A stretch of DNA of 43,498 bases from Prochlorococcus sp. AG-347-L02 (GCA_003281255.1 QCCL01000013.1:1-43498); one strand, 5' to 3'. Shown: positions 34,891 through 43,498, numbered from the stretch's first letter. Made by a program: numbers and translations. Notes: a model not told the origin generated them from the letters alone.

Positions 34891-35961
34891 TTAGAAAGGA
34901 GGAATTTCTTCATAAAGGCTATTTGCTTGTTCAATTGATAGTCTTCCTGCGACACCTAATTTAAGGGAACTTAAATGATCCTTAAATTTGATTCTGAACA
35001 ACGCCGCCGCTCCAATCATTGCCGCATTATCTGTACAAAGATCAAGAGGAGCTAAATGAACTTTAATAGATTTTTTACTAGCTTCACTAATCATCATTTT
35101 TCTTAATGTATTGTTTGCAGCCACTCCCCCAACCACAACAACATTATCCAAGCTATTATCTTCTGCGCATTTTATTGTTCTCTCTACCAAGACCTCTGCC
35201 ACTACTCTCTCAAAACTTGCAGCAATATCTGGAACTGGAACGGTCTTCCCATCCAAATTTATTCTCTCAACTAATCTTAATACGGCAGTTTTTAGACCAC
35301 TAAAAGAGAAATCATATTTAAGAAATCCACCTTTTTTATCAGAGATCTTACATTTTGGTAAATTAAATTTCATTGGGTCCCCATTTTTAGCAATCTTTTC
35401 AATTGCCGGTCCTCCTGGATAACTAAGACCTAATAGTCTGCCAACTTTATCAAATGCTTCTCCAGCAGCATCATCAAAACTTTTCCCGAGTCTTTGCATC
35501 CCCCTTCTATCATCAACCTTTATCAATTCAGTATGCCCGCCGCTAACAAGTAATGTAAGAAAAGATTTCTTTGGATAGTTTTCTGAAAATAGAATTGAAG
35601 ATAAATGCCCCTCCAAATGATGTATCCCCAAAAATGGTTTTGAATGTAACATGCAAAGTGATCTTGCAGTTATAGAGCCAACACGTAAACAACCAACTAA
35701 TCCAGGAGCTACAGTTGACGCAATATAATCGACTTCCTCAATTTTAATTTTTGATTCTTCTAAAGCCTTATCTAAAACAAAAGGTAATAACTCTAAATGC
35801 TTTCTAGCTGCAAGTTCAGGCACTACTCCTCCCCATTTTGAATGATCTTCAATTTGAGAGGCAATTATATTTGAATGTATTCTGAAAGTATCGCCAATAT
35901 TAGAAACTATTGAGACAGATGTCTCATCACAACTTGTTTCAATAGCTAAAACTTTATGCAT
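34891..35961 (-). CDS. tsaD: tRNA threonylcarbamoyladenosine transferase TsaD
   Basis: Transfers threonylcarbamoyl to A37 of ANN-decoding tRNAs with TsaB and TsaE. The 356-residue protein has ASKH-fold motifs: ETSCDETSVSIV at the N-terminus, ELAARKHLELLPFV, HHLEGHLSSIL (metal-binding His pair), LLVSGGHTELI near 130, LSYPGGPAIEKIA near 175, and a conserved VVGGVAANNTLRK with LCTDNAAMIG near 290. It is a standard-length bacterial enzyme. hli follows 5 nt downstream. It is divergent from psaF, with 65 nt between starts. Confidence 0.96.
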   Translation of the reverse strand: MHKVLAIETSCDETSVSIVSNIGDTFRIHSNIIASQIEDHSKWGGVVPELAARKHLELLPFVLDKALEESKIKIEEVDYIASTVAPGLVGCLRVGSITARSLCMLHSKPFLGIHHLEGHLSSILFSENYPKKSFLTLLVSGGHTELIKVDDRRGMQRLGKSFDDAAGEAFDKVGRLLGLSYPGGPAIEKIAKNGDPMKFNLPKCKISDKKGGFLKYDFSFSGLKTAVLRLVERINLDGKTVPVPDIAASFERVVAEVLVERTIKCAEDNSLDNVVVVGGVAANNTLRKMMISEASKKSIKVHLAPLDLCTDNAAMIGAAALFRIKFKDHLSSLKLGVAGRLSIEQANSLYEEIPPF

Positions 35962-36026
35962 TTTTGATTCAACTTGTTTTATTTTAATATTAATTTCTTT
36001 CTTAACACACTATAAGGAATTAAAGA

Positions 36027-36590
36027 TTGCAACTTATGAAATTCTTTTTTTCAATCATAACCTCAGTTTTTCTGTTCCTCGGAATTACTCCAACTGCTCT
36101 AGCTGCAAATGGGCCTGCATTAAACGCAGATAGAGCTAGCACAGAATATACTGCTTCAGCCCTCACAAAATGCTCTGAGAATCCCAAATTCATTGAGAGA
36201 GCAAATTCTGCAACTACACAAAAAGACATCGCAAGATTTGAAAGATATGGAAAAGCATCATGCGGAGATGATGGTCTTCCACATTTAATAATTGGACCTC
36301 CTCTTGAGCCATGGGGAGCCCTTTTAAATAGAGGTCATGAAGGAGATTTACTTATTCCCGGAGTATTGTTCATTTATATTGCTGGAATTATAGGTTGGTC
36401 AGGAAGAGAGTATCTTATTGAATCAAAAAAGACTAAGAATCCAGCAGATCTTGAGATCATTATTGACTTAGACTTAGCCAGAAAATGTCTTGTAAAAGGA
36501 GCTCAATGGCCTCTTCTTGCTAATAAACAAGGTAGAAATGGAGATCTAAGAGAGAAGGATAATAATATCACACTTAATGGTCCTCGCTAA
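36027..36590 (+). CDS. psaF: Photosystem I subunit III (PsaF)
   Basis: Lumenal docking site of photosystem I for plastocyanin or cytochrome c6. The product has an export leader ending TALAANGPALN, the mature domain with CSENPKFIERA and RFERYGKASCGDDGLPHLI (the Cys pair conserved in PsaF), and PLEPWGALLNRGHEGDLLIP. A membrane helix VLFIYIAGIIGWSGR follows. Two starts are possible: TTG 36027, with AAGGA 8 nt before it, and ATG 36036, 17 nt from that site. I kept TTG, but the signal peptide works with either. psaJ follows 27 nt downstream. Confidence 0.95.
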   Translation: MQLMKFFFSIITSVFLFLGITPTALAANGPALNADRASTEYTASALTKCSENPKFIERANSATTQKDIARFERYGKASCGDDGLPHLIIGPPLEPWGALLNRGHEGDLLIPGVLFIYIAGIIGWSGREYLIESKKTKNPADLEIIIDLDLARKCLVKGAQWPLLANKQGRNGDLREKDNNITLNGPR

Positions 36591-36617
36591 ACATCCTTAA
36601 AAACTTTCATAAAACAA

Positions 36618-36752
36618 ATGTTCAAAATTCTAAACACAAAATTTGTCAGATCTGCTCCAGTGGTAGCAGCAATTTGGCTAAGCCTTACAGCTGGAATAAT
36701 TATTGAATTTAATAGGTTTTTCCCAGATTTATTATTCCATCCAATGAGTTGA
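36618..36752 (+). CDS. psaJ: Photosystem I subunit IX (PsaJ)
   Basis: A 44-residue single-helix PSI subunit packed next to PsaF that helps stabilise it. Translation gives [20 protein letters not shown], then a hydrophobic helix containing [20 protein letters not shown] and the end HPMS, which is the PsaJ pattern. The order psaF-psaJ, 27 nt apart, is the usual operon. A perfect 12-bp inverted repeat with a T run follows 9 nt after the stop. Confidence 0.95.
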   Translation: MFKILNTKFVRSAPVVAAIWLSLTAGIIIEFNRFFPDLLFHPMS

Positions 36753-36761
36753 TAAAGAGAA

Positions 36762-36797
36762 AATAATCAAGTTTTTATTAACTTGATTATTTTTTTT
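36762..36797. terminator. Terminator shared by psaFJ and gmk
   Basis: A perfect 12-bp stem, AATAATCAAGTT (36762-36773) with AACTTGATTATT (36780-36791), has a 6-nt loop and is followed on the plus strand by eight T in a row. It ends psaF-psaJ. The gmk stop codon (minus strand) is inside the left arm, so the same stem may also end gmk. Confidence 0.8.
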
Positions 36798-37321
36798 GCT
36801 GTTTCATTAACATTGTGATTAGTTAATGCAAAATCAAATTGATTTGATACTGAAATCTCATAATTAGCCCTTGAGAGTCTTTTTTTAATTGCCTCTTCTT
36901 TTTCTGTACCTCTATTTCTTATTCTTCTCTCTAACTCTTCTTTATCCGGAGGAAGTAAAAATATTGAAAGTGAATTAGGAAACTTATTTTTTATTTGCCT
37001 TGCACCCTCTACTTCAATTTCAAGTAGTACGGTAAATCCCTTTTTGATTTTCTCATTAACAGAAGACAAAGGTGTTCCATAGTAGTTTCCAGCGAATTGA
37101 GCCCATTCAAGGAACAGGTTTTGTTCAATCATTTCTTTAAACTTTTCTTGATTTAAAAAGTAGTAATTTTCTCCGTCCTTCTCCCCCTCTCTAGGTTCTC
37201 TAGTAGTTGCAGATATTGAAAGCCAAAAATTTTTTTCTTTACCTAATATTTCTTTAACAACTGTTCCTTTACCTACCCCGCTGGGGCCAGTAAGGATAAT
37301 AAGTTTTTTTTGATTTTTCAT
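36767..37321 (-). CDS. gmk: Guanylate kinase
   Basis: Phosphorylates GMP to GDP. The 184-residue protein has P-loop ILTGPSGVGKGTVVKEIL at residues 8-25, the GMP-binding SISATTREPREGEKDGENYYFL near 34-55, WAQFAGNYYGTP near 74, VLLEIEVEGARQIK near 95 and lid Arg residues in RRIRNRGTE near 132-140. Its C-terminal end (KKIIKLIKT) and stop are built into the hairpin that terminates psaJ on the other strand. Divergent from the Rqc2 gene. Confidence 0.96.
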   Translation of the reverse strand: MKNQKKLIILTGPSGVGKGTVVKEILGKEKNFWLSISATTREPREGEKDGENYYFLNQEKFKEMIEQNLFLEWAQFAGNYYGTPLSSVNEKIKKGFTVLLEIEVEGARQIKNKFPNSLSIFLLPPDKEELERRIRNRGTEKEEAIKKRLSRANYEISVSNQFDFALTNHNVNETAKKIIKLIKT

Positions 37322-37370
37322 ATTAAATTTTTTACAGTAAGATAAACATCTTGTGAATAAAAAAGGAATA

Positions 37371-39095
37371 ATGCAAAAAGGTGTTCCACAGATAATGGAT
37401 ATTACATCTATTAGATCTGTCTTACATTATTTAACAAAGAACATCTTACCTACAAAGTTTGAGACTGCCCAACAACCAGAGCCTAATACAATTCAATTAT
37501 GTTTCAGAGGAGTTGATTCTCAAACATGGTTAGAAGTTTCATGGAATGGAGACTCTCCAAGAATACTAAAGATAAATAAGCCAGAAAAGATTGGGAGAGA
37601 AAGCACACTATCTAAACAAATAAGATACGGATTAAAGTATATGGCTTTAATTTCGATTGATCAAGATGATTTCGAGAGAGTTATAAAATTTAGTTTTGCG
37701 AAAAAACCTGGAGATGAAATTAATAAATATTTAATTTTTGAATTAATGGGAAAACATAGTAATATTTTTTATTTGGATAATAAACATAAAATAATTGCCG
37801 TTGGTAAACAAATTAAATCAAGTCAATCTAGTTTTAGAACAATTTCAACAGGATCAATTTATTCTAGCCCTCCAGTCAATCTCAAAAAACAACCTCGAGT
37901 AGATGAGTCTTTTCAATCATGGAAAGACTCAATTTCAATAGTACCTGAGTCTTTGAAATACTGTTTAATAAATACCTATCAAGGAGTTAGCCCTATCCTT
38001 ACAAAACAATTAGAGGTTTTTAGCGAAACTGTTAATTCAGAAATAATGGAAAAAAATATTGATTTCATTAATGATTCAGACTTAAAGGAGATATTTAAAA
38101 ATTGGAAGATTTGGATAAAAAGGTTTAAAAACAATAACTTTAACTTTTCTACATTTAACAAAAATTTTTATTGCGTTTGGTTTTTTGATAAGGAAATTAA
38201 TTGCGAAAATAAAATAGATTTATGCACCAGTTTAGAGAATTATTATGATTATCATCTAAAACAAAAAAAACTTGAACTATTGGAAAAGAAAATTGAAGGG
38301 ATAATTTTTAAACAGACCAATACTGAGAAAAAGAATTTAAATATTCAATATGATCTTCTGACAAAATCGGAAAACTACGAGATATATAAAGAAAAAGCTG
38401 ATAATATATTTTCTTCAAATGAAATTAAAAAACAAGATATCATAAAAGGACAAAAACTATATAAAAAATCAAAAAAACTAAAGAGATCTAGAGAATTAAT
38501 AAAAGAAAGATTAAGTATTTACAAAACAAATATAGAGAGATTGGATGAATTCACTACGCTTCTAGAAAATTTAAATTCTTTAAATCATGAAAAACTTTTT
38601 ATGAGAATCAAGCTACTAGAAGAAATTATGGAAGAAATTTGTAACGAGTTTAATATCAACATCAAGAAGCAAAGAGAAGATCAGAAAAATACATATGAGA
38701 TAGAATCTTCGCCAATTCAAGTTGAGTCTCCCACAGGATTGAAGCTTCAGGTAGGGCGAAATATGAGGCAAAATGATTTGATAAGCTTTAAGTTCTCAAA
38801 AAAAGGTGATTTATGGTTTCATGCTCAGGAATCACCAGGCAGTCATGTAGTTTTGAAGTCTTCATCTCAAGTAGCATCCGAACAAGATCTTCAAATAGCT
38901 GCAGATTTAGCTGCTTTATTTAGTAAGGCAAAAAGAAACATTAAAGTTCCAATTAATTTAGTAAAGATTAAAGATTTGCAAAAAATCAAAAACGGTGGGC
39001 CGGGTTGCGTTTCCTTCAAAAATGGAGAAATTATTTGGGGAAATCCTACAAGAGGAGAAGATTACATTAAAAAAAATCTTAAAACAGTAATTTAG
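37371..39095 (+). CDS. rqcH: Rqc2/NFACT (RqcH-like) ribosome-quality-control protein
   Basis: RqcH-type proteins bind stalled 50S-peptidyl-tRNA complexes and add Ala tails to mark nascent chains for degradation. The protein has an NFACT-N domain (about residues 10-190, ITSIRSVLHYLTK and LEVSWNGDSPRI), a long Lys/Glu-rich coiled coil (about 290-430), and the NFACT-R domain near the C-terminus. In that domain DLWFHAQESPGSHVVLK carries the D-x-W-x-H signature. Translation is open from GTG 37353. I chose ATG 37371 because AAGGA lies just before it, but ATG 37395 (MDITSIRS) is also possible. Activity here is inferred. Confidence 0.86.
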   Translation: MQKGVPQIMDITSIRSVLHYLTKNILPTKFETAQQPEPNTIQLCFRGVDSQTWLEVSWNGDSPRILKINKPEKIGRESTLSKQIRYGLKYMALISIDQDDFERVIKFSFAKKPGDEINKYLIFELMGKHSNIFYLDNKHKIIAVGKQIKSSQSSFRTISTGSIYSSPPVNLKKQPRVDESFQSWKDSISIVPESLKYCLINTYQGVSPILTKQLEVFSETVNSEIMEKNIDFINDSDLKEIFKNWKIWIKRFKNNNFNFSTFNKNFYCVWFFDKEINCENKIDLCTSLENYYDYHLKQKKLELLEKKIEGIIFKQTNTEKKNLNIQYDLLTKSENYEIYKEKADNIFSSNEIKKQDIIKGQKLYKKSKKLKRSRELIKERLSIYKTNIERLDEFTTLLENLNSLNHEKLFMRIKLLEEIMEEICNEFNINIKKQREDQKNTYEIESSPIQVESPTGLKLQVGRNMRQNDLISFKFSKKGDLWFHAQESPGSHVVLKSSSQVASEQDLQIAADLAALFSKAKRNIKVPINLVKIKDLQKIKNGGPGCVSFKNGEIIWGNPTRGEDYIKKNLKTVI

Positions 39096-39124
39096 TTTAT
39101 AATAAAAAAAATTTTTAAATTTAA

Positions 39125-39385
39125 ATGTTTGATTTTCTTTTGGGCACTCATGAATTTTTAGGAAATCATAGTTTTCCAGAATTTATTATTGGATATCTAT
39201 TTGGTGCTGCTTTAATAATTGGAGCTCCTACTGTTTTCTTACTACTTGCCTTCGTAAGCGCTTTAATGAAAACAAATGGGAAAATGGGTGGATATAGAGA
39301 ATATGAAACTTATGGTGAATCATCTTTAAATGATGCGCCTCCTTTCTTATTGCCAGATCCAACTAATCCTAAATTAAGCAAATAA
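39125..39385 (+). CDS. Small membrane protein, function unknown
   Basis: An 86-residue protein I do not recognise. It starts MFDFLLGTHEFLGNHSFPEF and has one clear hydrophobic helix (about 21-47, IIGYLFGAALIIGAPTVFLLL). A short, soluble tail follows with MGGYREYETYGESSLND and APPFLLPDPTNP, rich in Pro and Tyr. The single helix and tight tail resemble accessory subunits of photosynthetic complexes, and photosystem and b6f genes lie nearby, but neither observation proves function. It lies 29 nt after the Rqc2 gene and 80 nt before tatC, all on the plus strand. Confidence 0.7.
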   Translation: MFDFLLGTHEFLGNHSFPEFIIGYLFGAALIIGAPTVFLLLAFVSALMKTNGKMGGYREYETYGESSLNDAPPFLLPDPTNPKLSK

Positions 39386-39465
39386 TTAAATTTATCGAAA
39401 AATAAATTGGACTTTGACAATAGTATTTTTAATCCTTTTTTTTACACAATCTTTAACAAATAATA

Positions 39466-40224
39466 ATGAGAGGTACAGGTCAAAGTGAAAATAAATTTTC
39501 AGATTCTATGACTTTTAGTGATCATTTAGAGGAGCTTCGTCAAAGGATACTAAACTCAATTTACTCAATACTTATTTCAATTTTCTTTAGTTTTCTAATC
39601 ATAAAGCCATTAATATCCTTTTTAGAAATTCCAGCTGGTGATATTCATTTACTACAACTTGCTCCAGGAGAGTTTTTATTTGTCGCTATTAAAGTTGCAG
39701 GTTACAGCGGATTGATAGTTTCTATGCCTTATATTTTTTATCAAATAATATTATTCATTTCTCCTGGTTTAACAAAACAAGAAAAAAGCCTTATCTTGCC
39801 TGCAGTTTTTGGTTCAGGTCTTCTGTTTTTTTTAGGATTAATTTTTTCATGGTGGATATTAGTCCCTGCAGCAATAAATTTCTTCATTAGTTTCGGTGCT
39901 GATATTGTTGAACCAACTTGGTCTATAGAAAGATATTTTGATTTTGTTCTCTTATTAATGTCAAGCACTGCAATAGCTTTTCAATTGCCAGTATTACAAT
40001 TTATTCTTGGTTCTCTTGGAATAATCACAACAGAAAAAATGATTTCGAATTGGAAGATAGTTGTAATTTCCTCAGCAATATTATCTGCAGTTATTACCCC
40101 TTCAACCGACCCATTGACAATGTCATTGCTATCTATATCGATTGTGTTTTTATTTTTTGTGGGTACTGGATTAACTTACTTATCAGAAAATCTTAAGTCA
40201 AAAACTCTTTCATCTTCTCATTAA
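39466..40224 (+). CDS. tatC: Sec-independent protein translocase TatC
   Basis: Core receptor of the twin-arginine translocase, which moves folded proteins across the thylakoid and plasma membranes. The 252-residue product has six membrane segments and the family N-terminus SDHLEELRQRILNSI, PYIFYQIILFISPGLTKQEK near residue 90, and a conserved Glu in the P2-like loop IVEPTWSIERYFDFVL. petC, a protein that commonly depends on Tat, lies downstream. The 3' end overlaps the convergent DUF3067 gene by 32 nt. Confidence 0.94.
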   Translation: MRGTGQSENKFSDSMTFSDHLEELRQRILNSIYSILISIFFSFLIIKPLISFLEIPAGDIHLLQLAPGEFLFVAIKVAGYSGLIVSMPYIFYQIILFISPGLTKQEKSLILPAVFGSGLLFFLGLIFSWWILVPAAINFFISFGADIVEPTWSIERYFDFVLLLMSSTAIAFQLPVLQFILGSLGIITTEKMISNWKIVVISSAILSAVITPSTDPLTMSLLSISIVFLFFVGTGLTYLSENLKSKTLSSSH

Positions 40225-40510
40225 AATTTAGTTGCAAGCTGACAGCTCTTCCTAACCTTGGCTTTGCATTAACTTTCTTTAGCCATTCCCTTACTTCTTC
40301 TGAATATCCACATCTATTTAAAATCTCGATTTTATCCGCTATCGATTTTTTATATTCATGTTCACTTAAAGGGAATGATTCCTGTCCAAGAAATCCCCAC
40401 ATCATCTGAAAATAAATAAATTTTCCTCTTCTAAAGAGTCTAAAATCATATTTTTTTCCCCAGCGATGAATTAAATAATGTATAACTTCATCTACTAGTA
40501 ATGGGTTCAT
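40193..40510 (-). CDS. DUF3067 family protein
   Basis: A 105-residue soluble protein of a family shared by cyanobacteria and plastids. Its function is not assigned with confidence. The product has DEVIHYLIHRWGKKYDFRLFRRG near residues 7-29, QMMWGFLGQESFPLSEHEYKK, and AKPRLGRAVSLQLNF near the end, the diagnostic blocks. The coding region overlaps the last 32 nt of tatC on the opposite strand. It is divergent from petC with 123 nt between, the region that must hold both promoters. Confidence 0.82.
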   Translation of the reverse strand: MNPLLVDEVIHYLIHRWGKKYDFRLFRRGKFIYFQMMWGFLGQESFPLSEHEYKKSIADKIEILNRCGYSEEVREWLKKVNAKPRLGRAVSLQLNFNEKMKEFLT

Positions 40511-40583
40511 TTAAATAAATTAATTAAGACTTCCTAAACTTTTACTTTAAATTATTAAAAGTCCTATCTATTTGCAACAGATA

Positions 40584-40613
40584 TTGAACAATTTGCTCCA
40601 TAATAACTAATAA
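40584..40613 (+). promoter_or_regulatory. Candidate sigma-70 promoter for petC-petA
   Basis: TTGAAC (40584-40589) and TAATAA (40608-40613) are 18 nt apart, putting a start near 40620 and a short petC leader. AT-rich background makes the -10 ambiguous by a few bases. Confidence 0.35.
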
Positions 40614-40633
40614 ATAACAGAACCAAGTAGCGA

Positions 40634-41170
40634 ATGACTCAATTAAGTTCCAATGATGTCCCTTCAATGGGTCGAAGGCAATTTATGAATCTTCTTACAT
40701 TTGGTACTGCAACTGGTGTAGCTTTAGGAGCCCTTTACCCTGTAGCGAATTATTTCATGCCTTTAAGAGCAGGCGGTGGTGGAGGTGGAACTTCTGCTAA
40801 AGATGAATTAGGGAATCCAATAACTAAGACAGGTTGGTTAGCTAACCATCAAGCAGGAGACAGAAGTCTAGTGCAGGGTCTAAAGGGAGATCCAACTTAT
40901 TTAATAGTTAATGAGGGTGGGCAAATAGGAGAATTTGGTTTAAATGCAATTTGTACTCATTTAGGTTGCGTTGTCCCATGGGATAGTGGTGCTAATAAAT
41001 TCATATGTCCTTGTCATGGCAGTCAGTACGATACAAATGGGAAGGTAGTAAGAGGGCCTGCTCCTTTATCTTTAGCTCTAGCTCATGTTGATATTGAAGA
41101 TGATGCTGTACTCGTCAAACAATGGTCAGAAACTGACTTTAGAACTAATGAAAATCCATGGTGGGCATAA
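40634..41170 (+). CDS. petC: Cytochrome b6f Rieske iron-sulfur protein
   Basis: Transfers electrons from plastoquinol to cytochrome f through a 2Fe-2S cluster. The 178-residue protein has a twin-Arg export motif ([10 protein letters not shown], residues 12-21), a membrane helix to about residue 37, a Gly-rich hinge (GGGGGG near 47), and the cluster boxes CTHLGC (residues 107-112) and CPCHGS (125-130). These carry the two Cys, two His and the bridging disulfide Cys. The RR agrees with Tat use. petA starts 4 nt after the stop, so the two form a classic petC-petA operon. Confidence 0.97.
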   Translation: MTQLSSNDVPSMGRRQFMNLLTFGTATGVALGALYPVANYFMPLRAGGGGGGTSAKDELGNPITKTGWLANHQAGDRSLVQGLKGDPTYLIVNEGGQIGEFGLNAICTHLGCVVPWDSGANKFICPCHGSQYDTNGKVVRGPAPLSLALAHVDIEDDAVLVKQWSETDFRTNENPWWA

Positions 41171-41174
41171 AAAA

Positions 41175-42128
41175 ATGAAAGATCTTAAAAATCAAATCAT
41201 GAAAAAAACAAGTTTATTTATCTGTACTTTACTTTTCATTTCGAGCATTGTGTTTTATCCAAAGATCACTTTTGCTTACCCATTTTGGGCTCAGCAAAAC
41301 TATGAATCCCCAAGAGAAGCCACAGGAAAGATAGTCTGTGCAAATTGTCATCTAGCTCAGATGCCTACAATTGCAGAGGTTCCACAATCTGTTGGCGCAG
41401 ACAGTGTTTTCAAAGCTGTAGTCAAAATACCCTACAAAAATGATTTGAAAGAGATCGGTGCTGATGGTTCTGAAGTCCCATTACAAGTTGGTGCTGTTGT
41501 AATGCTGCCTGATGGTTTTAAACTTGCTCCACAAGAAAGATGGACCGAAGAAATCAAAGAGGAGACAGAAGGTGTGTATTTCACTAATTACAGTGAAGAG
41601 AAAGATAATATCATCATTGTAGGACCTTTACCTGGCGATACTAATAAAGAAATAGTTTTCCCTGTACTTTCCCCTGATCCATCTACTAATAAAGAATATC
41701 ACTATGGAAAATACTCTTTACATATCGGAGGCAATAGAGGTAGAGGTCAGGTATACCCAACTGGAGACAAAAGCAATAATGTAGTTTTCACTTCTTCCAC
41801 CTCAGGAACTATAAATTCAATAGAAACAATTGAAGATGGTAGCTACAAGGTCAATATAAAAAACGATAATGGCGAGATAACTACTGAAGCAGTGCCTGTT
41901 GGTCCTCAACTTATCGTAAAAGCACAAGACAAAATTAATGCAGGCGACCCTCTCACTAATGATCCCAACGTTGGCGGCTTTGGGCAATTAGATGCTGAGG
42001 TTGTACTTCAGAGCCCTTATAGAGTAATTGGATTGATTGCATTCTTCGTTGGTGTAGGCTTAACACAAATACTTTTAGTATTAAAGAAAAAACAAGTGGA
42101 AAAAGTGCAAGCAGCAGAGGGTATCTAA
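41175..42128 (+). CDS. petA: Cytochrome f
   Basis: The c-type cytochrome of cytochrome b6f, passing electrons to plastocyanin or cytochrome c6 in the lumen. The signal peptide (about residues 1-34) ends ITFA, giving mature YPFWAQQNY with the N-terminal Tyr as axial heme ligand. Heme-binding CANCHLA follows. The large beta-rich domain ends with a membrane helix [19 protein letters not shown] and KKKQVEKVQ. The open frame extends upstream to 41085 within petC, but ATG 41175 is four nt after petC and gives 317 residues. ATG 41199 is also possible. Strong family match. Confidence 0.97.
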   Translation: MKDLKNQIMKKTSLFICTLLFISSIVFYPKITFAYPFWAQQNYESPREATGKIVCANCHLAQMPTIAEVPQSVGADSVFKAVVKIPYKNDLKEIGADGSEVPLQVGAVVMLPDGFKLAPQERWTEEIKEETEGVYFTNYSEEKDNIIIVGPLPGDTNKEIVFPVLSPDPSTNKEYHYGKYSLHIGGNRGRGQVYPTGDKSNNVVFTSSTSGTINSIETIEDGSYKVNIKNDNGEITTEAVPVGPQLIVKAQDKINAGDPLTNDPNVGGFGQLDAEVVLQSPYRVIGLIAFFVGVGLTQILLVLKKKQVEKVQAAEGI

Positions 42129-42138
42129 CTTTCTTTAA

Positions 42139-43032
42139 ATGCTTATACTGCAAGCTTTTATACAATCTCCAGGAGAAACTTTTCTAAATTTAGGATCTAT
42201 AACTATTAGATGGTACGGACTGCTTATTTCGGTTTCAGTTTTAATAGGCCTATTTATCTCTAAAAAACTTGCAAAGGCAAGAAATATTAACCCAGACTAC
42301 ATTAGTGAAATACTTCCATCATTAATAATCACTTCAATAATAGGAGCTAGAGCTTATTACGTAATTTTTGAGTGGAGACAATATAGCGGAGAGAACTTTT
42401 TTACTTCTTTTACAATATTCAATAAAATCATTCAAATACCTTCTTTTCTTGCAGTTTGGGAAGGAGGAATTGCAATCCATGGAGGTCTAATTGGAGGATT
42501 AGTATCTATTATCTATTTTTGTAAGTCGAAAAAAATTAATTTAAAAACTTTTATAGATATATTAATACCCTCGATTATTCTTGGACAATCAATAGGAAGG
42601 TGGGGAAATTTTTTCAATAATGAAGCCTTTGGAGTTCCTACAAATTTGCCTTGGAAATTATTTATACCTATCCAAAATAGGCCTTTAGAATTTCTTAATT
42701 ATGAATTTTTTCATCCTACATTTCTCTATGAGTCATTGTGGAATCTTTTAATTTTCATCGTTCTTATTATTACCTTTAATAAACAAAATAAAACAGATTT
42801 TTTCAGGCCTGGCTTTATTAGCTGTCTTTATTTAATAAGTTATAGCTTTGGAAGATTCTGGATTGAAGGTTTAAGAACTGACCCACTATGCATTGGTGGA
42901 CTTCCCCCTTTCTGTGATGGCGGTATAAGAATGGCTCAATTTATAAGTATTTTTCTCTTTTCTTCTGGATTAATTGGAATATTTTTTTTAAGATTGAGAA
43001 CATATAGTGGTAAAAATAGAAAGAATGGATAA
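42139..43032 (+). CDS. lgt: Phosphatidylglycerol-prolipoprotein diacylglyceryl transferase
   Basis: First enzyme of lipoprotein maturation, adding diacylglyceryl to the lipobox Cys. The 297-residue membrane protein carries [35 protein letters not shown] (near residue 110) and the signature [17 protein letters not shown] near 150, with Arg, Asn and Glu positions intact. [12 protein letters not shown] and [15 protein letters not shown] follow. Seven membrane segments are likely. It starts 10 nt after petA and ends overlapping cobM by 8 nt, so both neighbours may share its transcript. Confidence 0.95.
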   Translation: MLILQAFIQSPGETFLNLGSITIRWYGLLISVSVLIGLFISKKLAKARNINPDYISEILPSLIITSIIGARAYYVIFEWRQYSGENFFTSFTIFNKIIQIPSFLAVWEGGIAIHGGLIGGLVSIIYFCKSKKINLKTFIDILIPSIILGQSIGRWGNFFNNEAFGVPTNLPWKLFIPIQNRPLEFLNYEFFHPTFLYESLWNLLIFIVLIITFNKQNKTDFFRPGFISCLYLISYSFGRFWIEGLRTDPLCIGGLPPFCDGGIRMAQFISIFLFSSGLIGIFFLRLRTYSGKNRKNG

Positions 43033-43498
43033 AAAAATATGCTTTATTGGTGTTGGTCCAGGCGATCCAGAATTATTAACTTTAAAAGCATTAAAAAAAA
43101 TAAAAATTGCAGATGTCATTATTTGGACTGATTCTCTAATTCCTGAAAAGATTTTAGATTCTGCCAAAGAAGGTTCTGAAAAAATAAAAACTAGTTCGCT
43201 CAACTTAGAGCAAATCACCTCAATTATGATAGAAAAATTTCAGGCAGGAAAAACTGTTGTAAGGTTGCATGATGGAGACCCTTGCCTTTTTGGAGCAATT
43301 AGAGAGCAAATCGAAATTTTAAAAAACGAAAAAATTGAAATCGAGGTTGTTCCTGGAGTAAGTGCTTTTCAAGTTGCTGCAGCATATCATGAAGCTGAGT
43401 TAACCACCCCAGACGTAACGCAAACAATAATTTTAACTAGAGCAGGAGGGAGAACAGGGATGCCCGAAAAAGAATCTCTGAAAGATCTTGCGAAACAC
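43025..43498 (+). CDS. cobM: Precorrin-4 C11-methyltransferase CobM, 5' part
   Basis: SAM-dependent methyltransferase of cobalamin synthesis, acting at C11 of precorrin-4. The visible 158 codons, open to the window edge, give [20 protein letters not shown] (SAM-loop), [31 protein letters not shown] and [21 protein letters not shown], the expected series for the tetrapyrrole methylase fold. [10 protein letters not shown] and [14 protein letters not shown] favour CobM over other Cob methylases. The ATG overlaps the lgt end by 8 nt. Truncation is by the window, not a mutation. cobK is far away at 5-6 kb. Confidence 0.9.
   Translation, partial: MDKKICFIGVGPGDPELLTLKALKKIKIADVIIWTDSLIPEKILDSAKEGSEKIKTSSLNLEQITSIMIEKFQAGKTVVRLHDGDPCLFGAIREQIEILKNEKIEIEVVPGVSAFQVAAAYHEAELTTPDVTQTIILTRAGGRTGMPEKESLKDLAKH

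Noticed and set aside
41085..41174. Upstream extension of the petA frame into petC
   Set aside because: The extension lies within petC coding sequence and would precede the signal peptide. ATG 41175, four nt after petC, gives a proper cytochrome f leader.
43025..43498. Truncated cobM as a broken gene
   Set aside because: The reading frame is intact to the last base of the window. The truncation is due to the window edge.

Overview
The window reads as chromosomal core genome of a marine picocyanobacterium, most likely a high-light-adapted Prochlorococcus. The evidence is strong AT richness, very small intergenic gaps, photosynthesis genes (psb27, psaF, psaJ, petC, petA, an hli gene), tetrapyrrole and cobalamin genes (hemC, hemL, cobK, cobM) and several protein families found mainly in cyanobacteria. 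The organism call comes from gene content and protein appearance, not from a database search. I see no prophage, insertion sequence, CRISPR array, restriction or toxin cluster, or replication origin.

Layout. 0-6.5 kb: proS, psb27, purA and a PfkB-type kinase on the plus strand, then cutA and cobK on the minus strand, ssb, and a 60-residue small protein. 6.5-16 kb: a DUF2854 protein, argB, a DUF3153 protein, priA (minus), the principal sigma factor, hemC, then inorganic pyrophosphatase and an M32 carboxypeptidase on the minus strand. The only gap over 300 bases lies between priA and the sigma gene and holds nested inverted repeats. 16-22 kb: YjbQ, a pterin dehydratase, a His-rich CobW GTPase, an iron ABC permease, a UPF0104-like membrane protein and LarC, giving a loose concentration of metal-related genes. 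22-31 kb: two unrecognised genes, xth, hemL, a prohibitin-like protein, a small orphan, YajQ, a SLOG-fold protein next to a P-loop/DRTGG protein, an SDR, map, a small PepSY-type membrane protein and rplS. 31-34.5 kb: tRNA-Trp, a small basic protein, tRNA-Asp, gltX and a Na+/H+ antiporter. 34.5-43.5 kb: hli, tsaD, psaF-psaJ, gmk, an Rqc2/NFACT protein, a small membrane protein, tatC, a DUF3067 protein, petC-petA, lgt and the 5' part of cobM.

How the genes relate. Photosynthetic electron transport and its assembly are represented by Psb27 (PSII repair), PsaF/PsaJ (PSI), PetC/PetA (cytochrome b6f), Hli (photoprotection) and TatC, the export route normally used by Rieske proteins. HemL and HemC supply tetrapyrroles for chlorophyll and heme, and CobK and CobM belong to B12 synthesis. 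The remainder is housekeeping for translation, replication, transcription and nucleotide metabolism. Genes are packed so tightly that most convergent neighbours share or abut their stop codons.

I did not find a convincing new multi-gene system. The observations most worth a second look are a lipobox-like Cys in the middle of the DUF3153 protein, a Psb27 without its lipobox Cys, the structured priA/sigma intergenic region, hairpins built over shared 3' ends, a codon-level tandem repeat in the CobW gene, and gltX starting 17 nt after a tRNA.
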